Source: Chryseobacterium sp. Leaf394 (GTDB taxonomy: Bacteria; Bacteroidota; Bacteroidia; Flavobacteriales; Weeksellaceae). From it: a DNA stretch of 64,000 nt. The stretch's first letter is position 1; the number at the start of each line of letters is the position of its first letter. The notes under the pieces were generated by a model that made no database searches, had not been told where the DNA came from, and saw only the letters and a list, made by a program, of their open reading frames with translations. Location of the stretch: positions 42,179-106,178 of the forward strand of contig NZ_LMQH01000006.1 in assembly GCF_001424105.1 (NCBI RefSeq), in the 5' to 3' direction. Positions 60,911 to 64,000 of this stretch are shown piece by piece. Made by a program: the position numbers and the translations under genes.

Positions 60911-60950
60911 TTAATTCACTTTAATGTACTTTAATATGTTTTAATTTGAT
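60911..60950 (+). promoter_or_regulatory. Four TTAAT repeats with exact 10-base period
   Basis: TTAAT begins at 60911, 60921, 60931 and 60941. One copy per helical turn is the layout of arm-type integrase sites or of a bent or cooperatively bound control region. It lies between the attachment fragment and the integrase gene. Confidence 0.55.
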
Positions 60951-60955
60951 TTCTG

Positions 60956-60975
60956 CCCCCTATTTTGCCCCCCCC
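60956..60975 (+). repeat. C5 and C8 runs before the integrase gene
   Basis: Five C's (60956-60960) and eight C's (60968-60975), separated by TATTTTG, end 17 bases before the integrase ATG. They are conspicuous in AT-rich DNA. Confidence 0.6.
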
Positions 60976-60992
60976 AATTAAAGCATATTAAG

Positions 60993-62228
60993 ATGAAGTA
61001 TTATTTCGAACTCAGAAAAGAAAAAATTAATAAAGATGGAATGGTTCCGATCCGTCTGGTAGTGATGAATGCCAAAACTAGAATCAGGAAAAGTGTTGAA
61101 GCAAAAACAAAACTTGAAGACTGGGATAGTGAAAATAATAAAATCAACAACCCTAATTCAAAGTTTAATACCAATTACAAAGAATATCAGAAATCAAATA
61201 AAAATATTGCCGACATCATTCAGAAAGTTGAGAAAATATTCACCTATTTTGAATACAACGGAATTCCATTTCAAGCATCAATTTTTAACGAAAAATTCGA
61301 CGAGGGCGACGTTAAGGTCACCATTAGCTTTTTTGATGCCTACGATGAATTTGTTAAAGTATCTAAGTTAACAAAAACCAGCTCTACTATAACTAAGTAT
61401 AATTCGGTGAAAAATTTCTTAACTGCTTTTGAGCTTCATGCTAATTATACCTTGAGGCTAGATACTTGTGATTTCAGATTTGAAGAAAGTTTTATGGACT
61501 ATTGTTTTAATACTCGAAAAACTTTAAATAATTATTATGCTAAGATTGTTAAAAGTCTGAAAGCATTTTTAAATTGGGCATATGAAAGAGGCTATCACAG
61601 CTCATTAAATTTCAAAAAATTGAAAAGTAAAGAAGAGGATGTTGAGGTAATTTATCTTACTTCAGAAGAATTAATGAAATTATACCATCATAAATTTGAT
61701 AATCTTGCGCTAGATAGAGCACGAGACATGTGGTGTCTGCTGGCATTTACCGGACAGCGCCATAGCGATGTTTATTCTCTGCAGCATGCAAATATTGAAG
61801 ATGATTATCTAAATTTCACAGTAAAGAAAACAAAAACAGTTAATCATCACGTCTATTTAATTAAACATGCAAAAGAACTTATTGAAAAATACAGAAATAC
61901 TATTTACTACCCTATCCCCCGGCTGACTTCGCAAAAGCTAAATGAAAAAATACAGATTTGCTGTGAAAAGATTGGACTTACACAGGAAATTGAACTGACA
62001 AGATTCATTGGAGCAAAAAGAATCAGCCAAACATTTAAAAAGCATGAACTTATCAGCTCACACTGCGGACGTAAAACATTCATCACTAATAGTTTAATTT
62101 TAGGAATTCCCGAAAGAGTTGTACGATCTATATCTAACCATAAAGATGAAAAGAATTTCAGAAAATATGTAAACATTTCAGAAATTCACAAACAAAAAGC
62201 ACTATCAGCCTGGGACAATCTTATTTAA
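60993..62228 (+). CDS. Tyrosine recombinase (integrase)
   Basis: A 411-residue site-specific recombinase of the Bacteroidota type. It has an N-terminal arm-binding domain (1-90, YYFELRKEKINKDGMVPIRL), a SAM-like core-binding domain (about 105-205) and the catalytic domain. The catalytic residues are in place: R256 (GQRHSD), H357 and R360 (HCGRKT), H383 (NHKD) and the nucleophile Y392 (RKYV). It points away from the attachment fragment into the element. It is probably what integrated the element at the tRNA gene. Confidence 0.92.
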   Translation: MKYYFELRKEKINKDGMVPIRLVVMNAKTRIRKSVEAKTKLEDWDSENNKINNPNSKFNTNYKEYQKSNKNIADIIQKVEKIFTYFEYNGIPFQASIFNEKFDEGDVKVTISFFDAYDEFVKVSKLTKTSSTITKYNSVKNFLTAFELHANYTLRLDTCDFRFEESFMDYCFNTRKTLNNYYAKIVKSLKAFLNWAYERGYHSSLNFKKLKSKEEDVEVIYLTSEELMKLYHHKFDNLALDRARDMWCLLAFTGQRHSDVYSLQHANIEDDYLNFTVKKTKTVNHHVYLIKHAKELIEKYRNTIYYPIPRLTSQKLNEKIQICCEKIGLTQEIELTRFIGAKRISQTFKKHELISSHCGRKTFITNSLILGIPERVVRSISNHKDEKNFRKYVNISEIHKQKALSAWDNLI

Positions 62229-62480
62229 AAAATAATAAAAAATGTTTGAGAAAAAAATATTGAACTGCAATCATACCTTCACCACTTTAATTAATTATAA
62301 TTTACACAAAATTTACGATACAAACTGCTTATGAAGCTTGTATCCAATTTTGGAGTAAGGATAACTAAAAATTTTTAAAATAATTTATTCACATAATTAA
62401 TCTTTAGCATAATAATGGTAATATGTTCAAAATAGATGATTCTGACAATAAAAGACCTAACAATTTGTTAGGTCTGACAC
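62229..62480. other. Intergenic stretch in the mobile element
   Basis: Very AT-rich, no gene seen. The only clear structure is the terminator at its right end. Confidence 0.5.
62453..62475 (-). terminator. Terminator of the minus-strand cargo genes
   Basis: AGACCTAAC (62453-62461) pairs with GTTAGGTCT (62467-62475), 5-base loop, with a T run on the minus side. Confidence 0.8.
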
Positions 62481-62762
62481 TTATTTTTCCGCAAATATCT
62501 CAACTAATATAGAGTTATCTGGAGCCGCTGATATTGAATAATGATCATCAGCATTTCCCGAACTAAAAAGTATAATGCTTTCGATATTATTTCCATTTTC
62601 AGTAAGCCTGTTTGCTATTTGATTTGCATAGTTAGTAGATTCAATATCTCCCTGATAACCTATGGTGATATGAGGCTGTTTAATTGTTTGAAAATTCTGG
62701 GCTTTAAATTCTTCTATCTTCTGAGCCAGCTCAATATGATCTTTTTCTGTAAATTCTCTCAT
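62481..62762 (-). CDS. Hypothetical small protein
   Basis: A 93-residue soluble protein with no recognised family, starting MREFTEKDHIELAQKIEEF. It has a helix, then PHITIGYQGD and a C-terminal strand-rich part (IILFSSGNADDHYSIS, ILVEIFAEK). The start is placed at 62762; an upstream in-frame Met at 62819 would add 19 residues overlapping the next intergenic region. It is the last gene of the cargo cluster. Confidence 0.5.
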   Translation of the reverse strand: MREFTEKDHIELAQKIEEFKAQNFQTIKQPHITIGYQGDIESTNYANQIANRLTENGNNIESIILFSSGNADDHYSISAAPDNSILVEIFAEK

Positions 62763-62823
62763 AGTCAAAGTTTTGTTAAAATTAATAAAATATTTCTCCA
62801 CAGGAAAGTGGAGAAACATTTAT

Positions 62824-63237
62824 TTAGTCATGGTTGATAGTCATCAGAGTTTCCTCCATTACATTATATTCACCTTTTTTATAGACATCCTTGCTTGATA
62901 GCTGGATTTCATACTGATATACAGCTTTAGGAAGATTATAAGTACATTCTTTACCATCCTTTTGTATCACTAAATCTTTAGCAATCGACTCATCTTCAAC
63001 TTTAGCAGAGAGTTTTATGAAAATCTTTTCCTCCATTTTATTTTTAAAACAGAAGCTGTCTACTGTTTTAGAATTAGGATCAGGAGCTTTTTTAGTCGAG
63101 CTTCCTTTAATAGCCTGGTATCCTTGGATTAACAAGTTTCCAATCACTAAACCTTTATCTAAGCTTGATAAACCTTGTGCAGAAGTCATTGATGAACCTG
63201 CGAGTAGAAACGCAACAGCGATATTTTTAGTTTTCAT
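62824..63237 (-). CDS. Hypothetical secreted protein
   Basis: A 137-residue protein with a signal peptide (to about 20, SSMTSAQ), a short Gly/Ser-rich part, and a beta-rich C-terminal half with two cysteines (DSFCFKNKMEEK, KECTYNLP). No family was recognised. It starts seven bases after the stop of the 52-residue membrane peptide, so the two are one operon. Confidence 0.55.
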   Translation of the reverse strand: MKTKNIAVAFLLAGSSMTSAQGLSSLDKGLVIGNLLIQGYQAIKGSSTKKAPDPNSKTVDSFCFKNKMEEKIFIKLSAKVEDESIAKDLVIQKDGKECTYNLPKAVYQYEIQLSSKDVYKKGEYNVMEETLMTINHD

Positions 63238-63243
63238 ACTTAT

Positions 63244-63402
63244 CTAGTTTTTATAGTTAAGCATTAGGCTAATTAAGGTTCCAGAGAATCCGACGAGGCC
63301 GCTTAAGCTTAGAATAGTTTTGAGGTTCCAAATTTCCTGATAGTTATCAGTAAAGACAACAGCAGAGGTTTGTGCTGCTAACAGAATAAATAATAATTTC
63401 AT
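63244..63402 (-). CDS. 52-residue two-helix membrane peptide
   Basis: A short frame (ATG at 63402, stop TAG at 63244) coding for 52 residues: a hydrophobic first helix (MKLLFILLAAQTSAVVF), a polar turn (TDNYQEIWNLK) and a second helix (ILSLSGLVGFSGTLISLML) with a basic end. It sits tightly between two cargo genes on the same strand. The first helix could also be a signal peptide. Function unknown; coding status rests on its spacing and clean hydrophobic pattern. Confidence 0.55.
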   Translation of the reverse strand: MKLLFILLAAQTSAVVFTDNYQEIWNLKTILSLSGLVGFSGTLISLMLNYKN

Positions 63403-63481
63403 GATAATTAGTTTTATATGGTTAATGAAAAAATTCGTTTATATACAGTTGTAAAAAAATTATAGAATGCATTCCTTTTGA

Positions 63482-64000
63482 TTATTTACAGTTTTTAATT
63501 CCAGCAATAGTTCCTCCGATTATACCTCCGGCAACAGCACCTGCAGTTGTACCAATAGCAGGTATAACGGTTCCGACACCAGCTCCAATACCAGCTCCGA
63601 CAGCAACACCTCCCAAAATAGAACTAATGCAACCCCATCCAAATCGTGCAGATTGATAGTTTAGACCTGAGTTTTCTACAATTTGAAGTTGATATTCCCA
63701 ACCTACATAAAATTCAATCAGATTAGCATTTTTCTCAGTTTTCAATGCTGTTCTGATTTTAGAGCGTAAGTCTCTAATTGAAGATGATTTATCCACTAAA
63801 GACTGAGGTAATTGATAATAAGCAGTCTGAGTAGAATTCTCAACGGTATCAATCAGGTTTTGTGGAACAGTTCCTCCAGTTGAATATTTAAAAAGGTTTT
63901 GCTGAAAACTTAATAATGTCTGTGCCATCTCTTCACTTCTGATTTTAGCATTTGGATCTCCGAACATATCAATTGTAATAGGTTCTTTAATCAGCTTGTC
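63482..64000 (-). CDS. Glycine-zipper protein, runs past the window end
   Basis: Only the C-terminal part is in the window. There is a Met at 63967, but the frame stays open to the edge (reading DKLIKEPITID before it), so the true start is probably beyond. Residues from about MFGDPNAK on are helical with polar loops. The last 50 form two glycine-zipper segments (GGVAVGAGIGAGVG and AGAVAGGIIGGTIAG) ending in IKNCK. Such segments insert into membranes or form pores in bacteriocins, toxins and phage proteins, and also occur in harmless envelope proteins. Confidence 0.6.
   Translation of the reverse strand, partial: DKLIKEPITIDMFGDPNAKIRSEEMAQTLLSFQQNLFKYSTGGTVPQNLIDTVENSTQTAYYQLPQSLVDKSSSIRDLRSKIRTALKTEKNANLIEFYVGWEYQLQIVENSGLNYQSARFGWGCISSILGGVAVGAGIGAGVGTVIPAIGTTAGAVAGGIIGGTIAGIKNCK

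Larger units (their letters stand above)
60829..64000. mobile_element. Left end of an integrated element (extends past the window)
   Basis: The boundary is set by the tRNA-like fragment. Inside are a 9-bp inverted repeat (GGGCAAAAT 60840-60848, ATTTTGCCC 60962-60970), phased TTAAT repeats, a tyrosine recombinase pointing inwards, and a minus-strand group of unknown proteins. The right end, expected to carry the intact tRNA, is not in view. Confidence 0.55.

Overview
The window reads as a chromosomal stretch from a Flavobacteriia member of the Bacteroidota, most like Chryseobacterium (Weeksellaceae). The reasons are visibly AT-rich DNA, a SusC/SusD pair, a type IX secretion plug protein, families such as DUF4403, DUF4861 and DUF2490, promoters of the TAnnTTTG (-7) type, few Shine-Dalgarno signals, and a tRNA gene with no encoded CCA. 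Genus assignment is an inference from family content, not a database result.

Layout. 1-3.4 kb is a pectin-related locus: a truncated DUF1593 gene converging on DUF4861 and a PL10 pectate lyase. 3.6-7 kb has two membrane proteins and a response regulator/histidine kinase operon. 7-9.9 kb is an MFS exporter plus metallo-hydrolase operon facing a LysR regulator. 9.9-14.9 kb has small secreted proteins (cupin, PepSY-like, DUF2490, TlpA-like thioredoxin) and a decayed copy of the DUF2490 3' end. 15-20.7 kb is one gene of 1897 codons: transglutaminase-like fold, DUF4011, SF1 helicase, nuclease-like domain and DUF3320, a candidate defence protein. 20.8-22.5 kb has small envelope proteins and a MITE-like palindromic element.

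22.5-32.5 kb looks like a phosphate-scavenging locus. A secreted metallophosphoesterase, a phosphodiesterase-alkaline phosphatase fusion and a second alkaline phosphatase stand divergent to a SusC/SusD pair. The SusC promoter carries 7-bp direct repeats with 11-bp period, laid out like a Pho box. 32.6-42.1 kb is mostly housekeeping (SDR, SemiSWEET, CinA-like, YdeI-like, tRNA-Cys, RDD, DUF4403, folB, nadA, gmk, yicC, miaA). 42.3-49.4 kb is a complete RND efflux operon with an upstream TetR gene; at least five palindromes related to TAACAGTGTTA mark the control regions of both. 49.6-60.7 kb mixes redox, regulatory and iron-sulfur/haem genes (redoxin, SDR, AraC, PIF1-like helicase, gamma-carbonic-anhydrase-like protein, Nfu, hemH), a possible small toxin-antitoxin pair, the T9SS plug protein and a glyoxalase-II-like hydrolase.

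From about 60.83 kb to the end the window appears to enter an integrated mobile element. A short sequence resembling the 3' end of a tRNA, with its terminator still on the chromosomal side, is followed by four TTAAT repeats at exact 10-bp spacing, a tyrosine recombinase, and a minus-strand cluster of unknown small proteins. That cluster includes an unlisted 52-residue two-helix membrane peptide and a glycine-zipper protein that runs off the end.
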